From Nostoc sp. LEGE 06077 (GTDB taxonomy: Bacteria; Cyanobacteriota; Cyanobacteriia; Cyanobacteriales; Nostocaceae): DNA of 39,286 nucleotides. The notes under the pieces are model-generated. The model was given only the letters and a program-made list of their open reading frames with translations. It did no database searches and was not told where the DNA came from. This document shows, in pieces, positions 16,132 through 25,039 of the stretch. The number at the start of each line of letters is the position of its first letter. The first letter of the stretch is position 1. Where the stretch lies: positions 1 to 39,286 of the forward strand of contig NZ_JADEWI010000061.1 in assembly GCF_015207705.1 (NCBI RefSeq), given 5' to 3'. Made by a program: the position numbers and the translations under genes.

Positions 16132-16737
16132 TCAATCTGTAATTGCATTCATCAACACATCTGCAAGACTCATATCTTCTAAATCTTCTAAAGTAATGGT
16201 ATCGCAGATATCAAATTTAGCGCCGACACCTTGCAACTGATCGTCTAAAGCTTTGAGAAACTTAGTGGCTTGTACATCTGAGCCTACTTGAATGATAGAT
16301 ATTCCTAATTCTTCATCCCGTTCCATTTTCTGAGTTGCTTGGATGATTACTTCAAAAACGGCTTTGCGATCATCTGGTTCACCATCGGTAATCACTAATA
16401 TGGTTTCACCATTAGCTTTGGTCTTACCTGCGGCTTTGCGTTGAAAATAATTGTTAGTTGCATCCTGGAGGACACCAGCTAAATTGGTAGTACCTGCGGG
16501 GTCATTTTCCAGGAAGATTTGCGAAACTTTCGCTGAGGTGACATCATCGTAACGTTTGAATTTGCCAGAAAAGACATAAACTGTAATGCCATCTGGGTCA
16601 AATTGTTCGCATTTTCGGGCTAAAGCGAGAGTAGACTCTTGGGCTATCTCCCATCTACTTCTACCACCTACCTGGTCAGGAGTAGACATACTACCGCTTT
16701 TGTCTAAGATTAATGTATAGTCGCGATCGCTCATCAT
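16132..16737 (-). CDS. VWA-domain protein (TerY-like), proximal copy
   Basis: A 201-residue, single-domain VWA protein with full MIDAS residues: DKSGS 12-16, Thr 82/83 in GTTNL, and Asp117 in TDGEPDD. It is the tandem duplicate of the next gene downstream (74 bp away), and both have a clear ribosome site (here AGGAAA). Differences between the copies cluster on the predicted surface and spare the metal site, which suggests that both are functional and may form hetero-complexes. The Tudor-knot gene lies 157 bp upstream, with a hairpin in between. VWA domains bind protein ligands through a divalent metal. The partner is unknown, with the Tudor-knot protein the obvious candidate by position. Confidence 0.88.
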   Translation of the reverse strand: MMSDRDYTLILDKSGSMSTPDQVGGRSRWEIAQESTLALARKCEQFDPDGITVYVFSGKFKRYDDVTSAKVSQIFLENDPAGTTNLAGVLQDATNNYFQRKAAGKTKANGETILVITDGEPDDRKAVFEVIIQATQKMERDEELGISIIQVGSDVQATKFLKALDDQLQGVGAKFDICDTITLEDLEDMSLADVLMNAITD

Positions 16738-16852
16738 AATTTTCCTCTAATATTTTTACCCTGTGCTAAATCTAGTCTAATGACGAAAAAGCACAAAAAC
16801 CAATGCTTTTAGATATAAGTCAAACTACGTAACATAAGTTTTAAATATTCTC

Positions 16853-16885
16853 GGCATTGAGTCAATGTTTAATAGACTCAATGCC
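16853..16885 (-). terminator. Hairpin between the Tudor-knot gene and the VWA pair
   Basis: A perfect 11-bp stem, GGCATTGAGTC (16853-16863) against GACTCAATGCC (16875-16885), with an 11-nt loop, 9 bp past the Tudor-knot stop codon. There is no good T-run on the minus strand. It may be an attenuator, an mRNA-processing stem or a leaky terminator rather than a full stop. Confidence 0.5.
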
Positions 16886-16894
16886 TGACCAAAT

Positions 16895-18214
16895 TTAGCG
16901 AATCTCTGCTAAATCAAGCCACTCATCATAGGATGAATCATATCCCTGGTAATGTACAAAGTATTGCTGACCCCGAATTTCCTCAATTGTGGCGCTGTAC
17001 CACTCTTCGTTTTCTTCATCCCAGCATTTGACTTTTTGACCAACGGCAAATCCATTATCATCAGATGATTCTAAGGCACGAATCCGAATCGCATCTTCGC
17101 CAACCCACTCATCGGAAGATGAACCATAGCCAACATAATTAATAAAGAATTGGTCATCTTTAATTTTCTGAATTGTGGCTTTGTACCATTCTTCGTCTTC
17201 TTCGTCCCAAACTTCTACTGTGTTATTCACTTCATACTGAGTAGGAGTATCTGACTTAGATTTGGTTGCAGATGAAGTATCTTGTTGTTGTGGCTTTTTG
17301 GCTTCTTCAGCAATTTCAGCTTTAACTAAAGTATGTGCTTGTAAAATTATGCTGCGGGCGACAGTTTGAATACCTGTATGCTCATAGTAATTGGTAGTTT
17401 GATCTAAGAATGCGGCGACAAAATCTAAATTATCGTCAGCAATCTGTACAAAACTACTCAAACCATTAGCAACTGATTGGGGTGTGATACCTGTCTTGGT
17501 GACTAAGTTATTCATCCAGCCTTGGACAGAGTTAAAACCTTGGGCAATAAAACCAACTTTATCTGAGGGAGTATTCCCTGGTAAAGAGCTATTGACAGCT
17601 TGAAAGATGGGATTTTGAGCGATCGCATTACCAACATCAGCACCGCTAATCAGTTCCTGAATTTTAATCAAGAAATCGGGGCCTAAAGGTAAAATACCAT
17701 CTATACAAACCAATGCAGCCATCCGCATCAGGGAAGCATTTTGATAGTTGTTAGCTAGAATATTGGCGAATTCTTGGGGATTTGGTTGAGGAATTCCGTT
17801 GATTTTGCAAAAGGCGATGATTTCGACCGCAATTTTGAGAACTAAGTCAATTGTTTGCGTGACATCGGCTTTGGGGGTAATATTGCCTAAAAAAGAGAGA
17901 AAACTGATTTTTTCACTAACTTTGTTTGCTAAAGCCGCAGCGCCCATTGCTGCATCAGCTTTGTCGATGATTTGATAAAGTTTGACAGCGGCTTGATAGC
18001 CGTGTTGTGGATCTAGATATATACTATCGGCGCGATCGCGGATTCTTTTAATCACGTTAGCATCTGTTTCGCCAGTAATCGCCCGCACGGTATTATCAAA
18101 ACCCACCAAATTATCCCACTGTCCTGGTGCTACATAATCAAGGGCTTTTAAAACTTTGACAGTAATATTATCGCTGGGTAACTCGTCAACCAACTGAACA
18201 ATGGTTTTATCCAT
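16895..18214 (-). CDS. Large helical protein with two C-terminal Tudor-knot (chromo-barrel) domains
   Basis: A 439-residue protein. The first 300 residues are helical, without a membrane segment or a family that I recognise. A Lys/Gln/Ser linker (about 305-326) follows. Two tandem Tudor-knot/agenet-type modules span about 327-378 and 388-439. Each has the hallmark order VxxWDEExEEWYxATI..., then the I/V-N/H-YxGYxSSxDEW block (INYVGYGSSSDEW and VHYQGYDSSYDEW). This closely matches the chromo-barrel of eukaryotic Esa1/MSL3-type proteins, where it binds RNA or methylated peptides. Whether the bacterial modules bind nucleic acid or protein is unknown. It heads a minus-strand cluster with the VWA pair. 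The ATG at 18214 is clear. Confidence 0.85.
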   Translation of the reverse strand: MDKTIVQLVDELPSDNITVKVLKALDYVAPGQWDNLVGFDNTVRAITGETDANVIKRIRDRADSIYLDPQHGYQAAVKLYQIIDKADAAMGAAALANKVSEKISFLSFLGNITPKADVTQTIDLVLKIAVEIIAFCKINGIPQPNPQEFANILANNYQNASLMRMAALVCIDGILPLGPDFLIKIQELISGADVGNAIAQNPIFQAVNSSLPGNTPSDKVGFIAQGFNSVQGWMNNLVTKTGITPQSVANGLSSFVQIADDNLDFVAAFLDQTTNYYEHTGIQTVARSIILQAHTLVKAEIAEEAKKPQQQDTSSATKSKSDTPTQYEVNNTVEVWDEEDEEWYKATIQKIKDDQFFINYVGYGSSSDEWVGEDAIRIRALESSDDNGFAVGQKVKCWDEENEEWYSATIEEIRGQQYFVHYQGYDSSYDEWLDLAEIR

Positions 18215-18390
18215 GAGTAAGTCCTTATATTGTGAAACAATACCTCAATTGCTAGAGTTCCCTAACTAGACATAAAAGTAACTTTGTTTTCACAGACAAA
18301 CTCTCGATACTTAGTTGATTTCAAGCATCTAAAAAGCACTGTAAAATATTGGCATTAGTCCCCAAGCCTACAAGCGACATTTTAACCATC

Positions 18391-19188
18391 ATGGTTCTAG
18401 CCGCACCTCAGCGCCAAACCCCTGTCGTCACTTGGGAAAAACTCCCAGATGATTTTATTCTGCCCGATGATCCAGTGGAAAATATTCAACAGCCGTTTTT
18501 AGCCGCTGCTTTAACAGAAGCTTTGCATACAGCCAATCGTATTCAACCTCAGATGTTGGTTGCATCTAATTTTGGTATCGTCGCCAATATCAATCAAAAA
18601 ACTGTTGTTAAAGCACCTGATTGGTTATATGTACCAAGCGTTTCACCAGTGGGTACAGGTGTCATTCGGCGCAGCTATACACCCAATATAGAAGGTGAAA
18701 ACATCGCTGTGGTGATGGAGTTTCTTTCCGACACCGACAACGGAGAATATTCAATTCGTCCCACCTTTCCCTATGGGAAACTCTACTTTTACGAAAAAAT
18801 CTTGCAAGTTCCCGTCTATGCAATTTTCAATCCTTACGAAGTCAGCTTAGAAGTACATCGTCTAGAAAATGGACGATATGTTTTACAACAACCGACAGAA
18901 TCAGGACAATTTTGGATTCCTGAAATGGAATTATTTTTAGGAATTTGGCAAGGAACTCGCTTAGGAATGAATATTTATTGGTTGCGGTGGTGGGATACAG
19001 CCGGTAATTTGTTGCTGTGGAGTTCTGAACAAGCCGAACAAGAACGCCAACGTGCGGAACAAGAACATCAACGTGCTGAACAAGAACGTCAACGCGCGGA
19101 TGATGCGATCGCTCAATTAGAAATTGAACGCCAGCGTCAAGCAGTATTATTAGCAAAGTTGCAAGAATTGGGCATAGATGCAGATTAA
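18391..19188 (+). CDS. Uma2/DUF820-type protein with C-terminal coiled coil
   Basis: A 265-residue member of the Uma2 (DUF820) family, a PD-(D/E)XK-like fold greatly expanded in cyanobacteria. Family marks are APDWLYVP (the Asp of the nuclease core), AVVMEFLSD with the Glu, and the strand PVYAIFNPYEVSLEVHRL. The canonical ExK lysine is not obvious after EFLS, so nuclease activity is doubtful. The last 50 residues are a heptad coiled coil of repeated QERQRAEQE. The ATG at 18391 was chosen; a TTG at 18349 could add 14 residues. It is divergent from the Tudor-knot gene, with about 175 bp between the starts, so the two share a control region. Confidence 0.8.
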   Translation: MVLAAPQRQTPVVTWEKLPDDFILPDDPVENIQQPFLAAALTEALHTANRIQPQMLVASNFGIVANINQKTVVKAPDWLYVPSVSPVGTGVIRRSYTPNIEGENIAVVMEFLSDTDNGEYSIRPTFPYGKLYFYEKILQVPVYAIFNPYEVSLEVHRLENGRYVLQQPTESGQFWIPEMELFLGIWQGTRLGMNIYWLRWWDTAGNLLLWSSEQAEQERQRAEQEHQRAEQERQRADDAIAQLEIERQRQAVLLAKLQELGIDAD

Positions 19189-19260
19189 AGGGAACAGGGA
19201 ATAGAGAACAGTGGACGAGGATTTAAACCCCGTCATCAGCAATCATCCTCAAAAGCCCAC

Positions 19261-19290
19261 AAAAAAACTCCCTCAGATTGACTGAGAGAG
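19261..19290 (-). terminator. Intrinsic terminator of the site-2 protease gene
   Basis: On the minus strand CTCTCTCAG pairs with CTGAGGGAG (one G-U) around loop TCAAT, followed by TTTTTTT. It lies 32 bp past the stop of the protease gene. Confidence 0.75.
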
Positions 19291-19321
19291 GGTTGAGAAG
19301 GAGTATTTAGTGATGAGATAT

Positions 19322-20446
19322 CTATGCAGGGTTAGTTAAAGCTCGACCTTGTAAGAGTTGAATAATCGCCGCTTTTTCTAAAATCCCCACTAGTACGCCA
19401 TTTTCTCGAATTACAGCTAAGGCTGAGAGTTTTTGTTGTTCCAATAGCTGGATGACTTCTAAGAGAGGTTGATCTGATTTGACTGTGTTGGATGCAGCAA
19501 CTGGGCGCATGATTTCTTGCACTTGAGTTTCTGTCCATTGTGCGGTGTGAATATTCCGCAAGTCATCTAGAGTAACTGCGCCGACTAATTGTCCCGCATC
19601 ATCTGTGACTAAGAAGCGTCGCCAGTCTTGTTTGTGGAGAATTTGTTCATCAGCAAATTGTCTTAGGCTGAGGTTTGCAGAGATGATGGGGCTATGATTA
19701 TTGACGACATCTGCGGCGGTTAAGCCGTTGAGTTTTTCTTGGACTCTAGCAAATTGGGCGGAATTCCCCGCATTTTGCAGTAAGAAGAAACCGATTAACA
19801 AGTTCCAAACATTAGCCAAGCTGCCAAAGTATATTAGAGGAATTATCCCAGAAGCGATCGCTACCCAACCAAAAACCTGTCCAACTCGGCTGGCAAAACT
19901 CACACCTTTATAGGGATTACCTGTGATTTTCCAAACAAGAGCTTTGAGGATATTACCGCCATCTAAAGGCAAGCCGGGAATCAAGTTAAACAGTGCTAAA
20001 GCTAAGTTAACGGAAGCTAAAACACCAAGAATTGCCGCCAGTGGCCCAGATACCGCAGTTGTTACACCCAGTATCGTCACGATTCCACATAATAATAAAC
20101 TAACTAACGGCCCGGCGATCGCAATCCAAAAAGCGCCGGCGGGAGTATCCGATTCTTTTTCTAAATTCGCTAAACCACCAAAGATAAACAATGTAATTGA
20201 TTTAACATCAATTCCTTGGCGCAAAGCGACAAAACTATGTCCTAACTCGTGGGCGACGACAGAACCAAACAATAACAGCGCTGTCATCAATCCTAGTAGC
20301 AAAGCTAACCCCCCAGACAATTGGGGAAATTGGGCTGAAAGTCCACTACTATAGCTCCAGGTTACTAAGCCAAAAACCAAAAACCAGGACGGATGGATGT
20401 AAAACGGAATCCCGAAGAGATTACCAACGCGAATTGTGCCATTCAT
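19322..20446 (-). CDS. Site-2-type M50 intramembrane metalloprotease with CBS pair
   Basis: A 374-residue membrane protease of the SpoIVFB/Rip3 branch of M50. The zinc motif HELGH (66-70) lies in a membrane helix. The third ligand is Asp162 in NLIPGLPLDGGN. About six hydrophobic segments cover residues 20-220. Two CBS domains occupy about 245-370 and usually sense adenine nucleotides. Such enzymes cut membrane-anchored regulators, for example anti-sigma factors; none is next door. The ATG at 20446 has a Shine-Dalgarno (AAAGGTGA) and is preferred to an in-frame GTG at 20455. Confidence 0.93.
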   Translation of the reverse strand: MNGTIRVGNLFGIPFYIHPSWFLVFGLVTWSYSSGLSAQFPQLSGGLALLLGLMTALLLFGSVVAHELGHSFVALRQGIDVKSITLFIFGGLANLEKESDTPAGAFWIAIAGPLVSLLLCGIVTILGVTTAVSGPLAAILGVLASVNLALALFNLIPGLPLDGGNILKALVWKITGNPYKGVSFASRVGQVFGWVAIASGIIPLIYFGSLANVWNLLIGFFLLQNAGNSAQFARVQEKLNGLTAADVVNNHSPIISANLSLRQFADEQILHKQDWRRFLVTDDAGQLVGAVTLDDLRNIHTAQWTETQVQEIMRPVAASNTVKSDQPLLEVIQLLEQQKLSALAVIRENGVLVGILEKAAIIQLLQGRALTNPA

Positions 20447-20657
20447 GTCGTTCACCTTTGAATGCTGGCGAGAGATTCACTTCACTCTCGATGTATTTAG
20501 TGTAACGAAACATAACAAATATTAAAATCAACCAAGAGTTGTGCTAACCGTCCTTAAAGGTGTGGTTTACCAATTTTGGATTGTTTAGTAGAGAACAGGT
20601 AACAGGATTAAACGTCTTGGTTGTGACTTATAGATGAGAACTTCCGTAAAATATCTC

Positions 20658-21728
20658 TCAAACTCTTACTCTCCGCGTCTCTGCATGAGATATTGGTATA
20701 ACCTTCACAATCTTTTCCACCTCATCCACCATTACCCGTGACAGTCCAAACTTTTCAATCACCGTTGCATTGGTTGTTAAATGAGTACTAACATTTGCCA
20801 CTCTATATTGACTTTCTTCTGTAGCCAAAGTCGCTGGCAAAATTAACTGATCTCCCAAATGCTCATCTACAGGCGCACCTGTTTGGTGAAAATGCAGCAG
20901 TTGTTCGCAAGCAATGTCTGCCACTTTTTCCGATGACATCCGCCATCGCCCAAATCCACCAAATCCGGTCAAACTATTCTCATATTCCGCTGTCAAAAAA
21001 ATTCCGGCTCCCGGTGCGACACCTTTTTCGCGTAAAGCTTGTAAAGAAGCCTTTAACCCAGCAATACGTAATATCTTCTCAGCCCGGTTAGCCATACGTT
21101 GAGGAATATGAGCAGGTAATTCCGTCACCACCGCCAGTCCCCGGACTTGGCGTAAATTGCCGCGATCTAATAAATGTATGCTACTGAGTTGTGTTCCACC
21201 ACTCACCTGCAATTCTACCTCTCCGCCGCCTTGAGGATACCACCCCCACGCACCTAATTTGACAGATGCTTTGATTCCCATACCCTTGAGCATAGGCAGA
21301 TATACTTGCTCAATATATGTCATGGTTGGGCTAAAGATGACATGAGTCCCACCGCGTAATATTACCTGAGAATTGCCCTTGGCTAAAGCTAAAGGTAAGA
21401 GAATTGTCTGTAAAACTAAAGTAATTGCCCCAGCCGAACCACTTTCTAGCACTTCACTGACATCAAAAGTATAGTTTCCTGCCTGTACTGGGCTACTAGG
21501 AATAAATTCCAGCATCATCGAACCTAAAGCATCGCCCTGTATTTGCGCCTGACAAATCTTCGCCGCCGCCCGAACTGCCGTGAGGTGTTGAGCCGCTAGT
21601 CCTGGCTTTTTGCGTCCGGCGCGAATATTGGCAATGCGAATAGGTTCACCAGTAATAGCAGCTAAACTTAAGCAAGTACGGAGAACTTGTCCGCCTCCCT
21701 CCCCGTAGGAACCGTCAATGTCAATCAT
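20658..21728 (-). CDS. rtcA: RNA 3'-terminal phosphate cyclase
   Basis: RtcA converts a 3'-phosphate RNA end to a 2',3'-cyclic phosphate through an adenylated enzyme. At 356 residues the family is complete. It begins with IDGSYGEGGGQVLRT, the cyclase signature RGGTHV/SPTMTY follows, and the nucleotidyl-accepting His290 lies in VDEHLGDQLILP. No rtcB ligase or rtcR regulator lies nearby, unlike in enterobacteria. The last residues (HAETRRVRV) are coded by the CTCTGCG/CTCTCCG-type heptad repeat at 20660-20690, so the original C-terminus near KVIPI appears extended by repeat DNA. Both flanking genes are separated by more than 200 bp. Confidence 0.94.
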   Translation of the reverse strand: MIDIDGSYGEGGGQVLRTCLSLAAITGEPIRIANIRAGRKKPGLAAQHLTAVRAAAKICQAQIQGDALGSMMLEFIPSSPVQAGNYTFDVSEVLESGSAGAITLVLQTILLPLALAKGNSQVILRGGTHVIFSPTMTYIEQVYLPMLKGMGIKASVKLGAWGWYPQGGGEVELQVSGGTQLSSIHLLDRGNLRQVRGLAVVTELPAHIPQRMANRAEKILRIAGLKASLQALREKGVAPGAGIFLTAEYENSLTGFGGFGRWRMSSEKVADIACEQLLHFHQTGAPVDEHLGDQLILPATLATEESQYRVANVSTHLTTNATVIEKFGLSRVMVDEVEKIVKVIPISHAETRRVRV

Positions 21729-21945
21729 GAGCAGTGTTTAGATGATGGATGTTGGGTTATGCCCAAGTTTTGACAATTAAAGCATAGATGAACAGAAATA
21801 AACACAGATCAGTTGTCGGTGTTTAGTTAGTTTGAGAATATTATTGCTGATACGTGTGTCAGTGCAATCACTGGGGGCAATTTATTCTTGAGTCATTTAA
21901 GCTGTACGTGTTTATGCTAATTTTTCTCTAAATATTCAGAAATAT

Positions 21946-24288
21946 ATGTCCTCTGAACAGTTTCAAGCAGCGCACGATAGCATCTACAACACTGGAAAAC
22001 GTCTTTTAGAGTATCTTCAGGAAATTCGCCAAGGTCGTCTGAGCGAAGGAGACGATACTAGAGGTTTACAAAGTATAGAGGATGATATACAAACAGCCTT
22101 AAATGCCTTAAAAGAGCAGAAATATCAAGTAGCCGTAATTGCCGCAATGAAAGCTGGCAAAAGTACATTTTTGAATGCTGTTATTGGTGCTGATATTCTG
22201 GCAAGTGAAGTTGCAGCTTGTACAATTTGCCGTACAAATGTTCGACACATTCCATTGGAGCAAACTCCTAGACTTCTGGAATATCGTGAAGGACATAGAA
22301 ATCCGTTTATTATTGCTGAGGGTGATGCTGGGGAAATTCAACAAAAATTTTTATTACGTACTCGTGAAATTAGAGAAAAAGGTAATACAGAGAAGGCTAT
22401 ACGTTTTCAGCTAGAGCATCCTATTGAAGCCGTTAGTCAATTTTCTTCCCTGACTGGGTTTACTTTAGTTGATACACCTGGTCCTAATGAGTGGGAATCG
22501 GCTCATTTCAACACAGTAACACTAAAACAAACTGCCTTAGAAGTACTACGAACTTGTAATGCAATTTTGTTTATTTTAGATTACACATCATATAGAGATA
22601 ATGCTATTTCTGATTTGTTTAAAGATGTTGTAGAAAATCGGAAGGAAATTTTAACTGGAAATACAGATAAGATTTATTTCATACTTAACAAGGTCGATCA
22701 GAAGACCGAAAAAGATAAAACTATTGATGATGTAATAAATGAATTAAAAAGAGAGTTGACTAACTTTGGTTTTCCTAACCCAGTAATTTATCCAGCAAGT
22801 TCTCGGCAAGGAATTCTAGCAAAATTAATTCAACAAGGAAAAGCTACAGAAAGCCAAATAAAGGATTTTAAAACATTTTTCAGTGCCAGATATTCTAAAG
22901 AAGATGAAGAAGGAAATCAGATTATACCTGCGCCGTGGAAAATTGCACCACAAGCCTTAAGAGATAGTGGTTTACCTATAATTCAAGAAACGGTGATCCA
23001 AACTATAACTCAAAATGCTGGCTGGAATCTTTTAAGTGATGTTTTGAGTATTCTTTTTAAAGCATCTAGAGCAATTGAGGACAGTATAAACACACAGAGA
23101 AGTGGTTGGGAGATAGAGATTGAAAGTCTCAAACTCAAACTAGAAGAATATAGGGTACGTGCTGAGTCTACTAAACAAAAGGTTGAAGATGTAAAGAAGT
23201 CTGTAGAGGAACAAAAACGCATACTTATTAAGGGGTTTAAACAAGCAATTTGTATATTTGCTGACGTTGCCAAAGCTAAAATTCAAAATGAAATTGATTA
23301 TATTGCTCAATCCAGATCTGCAAATGCACTTCAAAACATCCCTCAAATCCTAAACATACAGGAAGTTAAAAGTGAGAATTGGGGAGGTATTATACTAGAA
23401 TTTGGTGAAGGTATACTAGAGGCTTTTCCTAGTTTACGAGGTTTAAGTAAAATATTTAAACTAGGGTTTCAAGTTGGTGAATCATTACTCAATTCACTGA
23501 ATAAATCTTTACCAGAGTATTTGGATAGTAGAGATTCCTATGTAGAAATAGGTCAAACAAAAGTTGCTGATCCTTATAAAATTAGAGTTAAATCTAGAAA
23601 AGATGCAGAAACTATTAAATTAACAATTAATCAATTTTGTACTCCTCATGTTCAAAGTTTATGGTTTGATATTCAAGATAAGTTAGTTAGAGAAGGGACA
23701 GATATTAGAAAAAAATTGCTAAGAACAACCGAAAAAGATATTCAAGAGATATCAAATGAATTATCTAAATATATTGGAGACACTTTAGACGTAAAACTCA
23801 ACATCAATAGTATTAAATTTCCTAGCTTTAAGTTCAAAGGAATTGATGCAGCAATTCAACATCAACAAGATGTTATTATTGGTCATACAAGACAGAAAAT
23901 CTCAGGTAATTGCTGTAAGCCTGACTATTGCGTAGATGTTCCAATTACAGGAAATGTTTATGACATTGACCTAAAAGAAACAGCAAGGCTAATTCAAGAG
24001 AAAATAGATGCTCAAGTTTCAAGAAATCAGCAAATACTAGAGCGTGTTATTGATAAACAAGTATCGAAAGATTTTAGCAGTGCAGAGCAACAAATCAATG
24101 ATTACATTAAAAGGTTTCAAGACGAATTTTATCAATTATTGAAAGAACGAGCAACAAGAGAACTGGAAAAAGAGCAAATTCTTGCAAAACTTGAATCTCA
24201 AAAGACAAACCTAAATATATATTTGAGTGATTTGGCTTTTCTTCAAGCATCTTTAAATAGTTGGAAACCCGCAAAAATAGAGGAGTAA
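21946..24288 (+). CDS. Dynamin-like large GTPase
   Basis: A 780-residue bacterial dynamin-type protein. The GTPase domain (about 45-330) has G1 AAMKAGKST (66-74), G2 near ACTICRT (91-97), G3 DTPG (176-179) and G4 NKVD (248-251). A long helical stalk with strong coiled coils follows (about 365-440 and 700-770). It is interrupted by a moderately hydrophobic stretch (about 475-515), which could be a membrane-binding paddle. Bacterial dynamins remodel or seal membranes, and some act in antiphage defence. The gene is visibly AT-richer than its neighbours, and no HIP1 site occurs in its 2.3 kb. No partner dynamin lies next to it, although many bacterial dynamins come in pairs. No terminator is obvious behind it. 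Confidence 0.87.
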   Translation: MSSEQFQAAHDSIYNTGKRLLEYLQEIRQGRLSEGDDTRGLQSIEDDIQTALNALKEQKYQVAVIAAMKAGKSTFLNAVIGADILASEVAACTICRTNVRHIPLEQTPRLLEYREGHRNPFIIAEGDAGEIQQKFLLRTREIREKGNTEKAIRFQLEHPIEAVSQFSSLTGFTLVDTPGPNEWESAHFNTVTLKQTALEVLRTCNAILFILDYTSYRDNAISDLFKDVVENRKEILTGNTDKIYFILNKVDQKTEKDKTIDDVINELKRELTNFGFPNPVIYPASSRQGILAKLIQQGKATESQIKDFKTFFSARYSKEDEEGNQIIPAPWKIAPQALRDSGLPIIQETVIQTITQNAGWNLLSDVLSILFKASRAIEDSINTQRSGWEIEIESLKLKLEEYRVRAESTKQKVEDVKKSVEEQKRILIKGFKQAICIFADVAKAKIQNEIDYIAQSRSANALQNIPQILNIQEVKSENWGGIILEFGEGILEAFPSLRGLSKIFKLGFQVGESLLNSLNKSLPEYLDSRDSYVEIGQTKVADPYKIRVKSRKDAETIKLTINQFCTPHVQSLWFDIQDKLVREGTDIRKKLLRTTEKDIQEISNELSKYIGDTLDVKLNINSIKFPSFKFKGIDAAIQHQQDVIIGHTRQKISGNCCKPDYCVDVPITGNVYDIDLKETARLIQEKIDAQVSRNQQILERVIDKQVSKDFSSAEQQINDYIKRFQDEFYQLLKERATRELEKEQILAKLESQKTNLNIYLSDLAFLQASLNSWKPAKIEE

Positions 24289-24390
24289 TAAAACATTTTT
24301 TTAACTGGACTCACTCAAAAGGGTAAAATCCTATTTTTATCTCAGGCTATTGGTGTGGGCTTTATTTGGATTAACGCATTTTATAAGTAC

Positions 24391-24876
24391 TTAATCTGGT
24401 AAATTTGCAAACACCTGGGTTACTAAATCTTTTGTCTTATTCTCTAGATGCTGCCAATCTACTTCACCTAACTCATCAATTAAACTAGTATCAATATCAG
24501 CAATATCATTTTCCGGGCTGTAATTTGCAAAACACACTTGATAACACAGTTCCCACAAATCAATGCTGACTTTCTGCTCTTGACGTTGCAATTGCAAATG
24601 ATATCCTGGATGGGGCATTGGCAACCGAGACAGGGTATCACGAAGTTCGTCTGCTTGTTCTGGTGTGGCACTTTCCATCTCTTGCAACAGTCTTGTTACC
24701 AAGGCTTTCATTTCGTCGGTGGTGCTAGGTGGCCAAATCAGTACATCGTGGTAGGTTCCCTGCCAAGCAGATGCGTCGAGTTGCTTACGAATGTTATCCA
24801 CAACTCTAATGAAAGCTGGTTGCATGAGGAGTTCCGCCTGTTGCCATGCAACTGGATTGGTTATTCTAGGTGGCAT
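24391..24876 (-). CDS. Conserved-looking hypothetical protein
   Basis: A 161-residue soluble protein that I do not recognise. It is acidic and helical (PVAWQQAELLMQPAFIRVVDNI near the start, ending in TKDLVTQVFANLPD), with tryptophan-rich patches (WQGTYHDVLIW). It has no signal peptide or membrane segment. It is convergent with the dynamin gene (about 100 bp between stops) and divergent from the kinase gene. The ATG at 24876 starts the conserved-looking N-terminus MPPRITNP. Its frame has ordinary codon use, unlike the AT-rich dynamin gene, so it is probably not part of one transferred unit. Confidence 0.6.
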   Translation of the reverse strand: MPPRITNPVAWQQAELLMQPAFIRVVDNIRKQLDASAWQGTYHDVLIWPPSTTDEMKALVTRLLQEMESATPEQADELRDTLSRLPMPHPGYHLQLQRQEQKVSIDLWELCYQVCFANYSPENDIADIDTSLIDELGEVDWQHLENKTKDLVTQVFANLPD

Positions 24877-25039
24877 CGGTCGTCAATAGCGATATATAAA
24901 GAAAAGTTAATAAACAGGGTTTATAAAAAAGCTACGTATTTATTTCAAATCTTTTCTCAAGATAGCGGATTTCAAGTAAAAAAATTTGGAGATATTTATT
25001 ACCAGCTGGAAAATTAGGTAATAACTCTGGGGAGGGAAT

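Noticed and set aside
15452-16737. Complete tellurite-resistance (ter) operon
   Set aside because: Only TerY-like VWA proteins are seen; no TerC, TerD, or kinase/phosphatase partners lie next to them.
18842-19156. Antisense frame of 104 codons with repeated HVDVLV
   Set aside because: It is the shadow of the coiled-coil heptads of the Uma2-type gene on the other strand.
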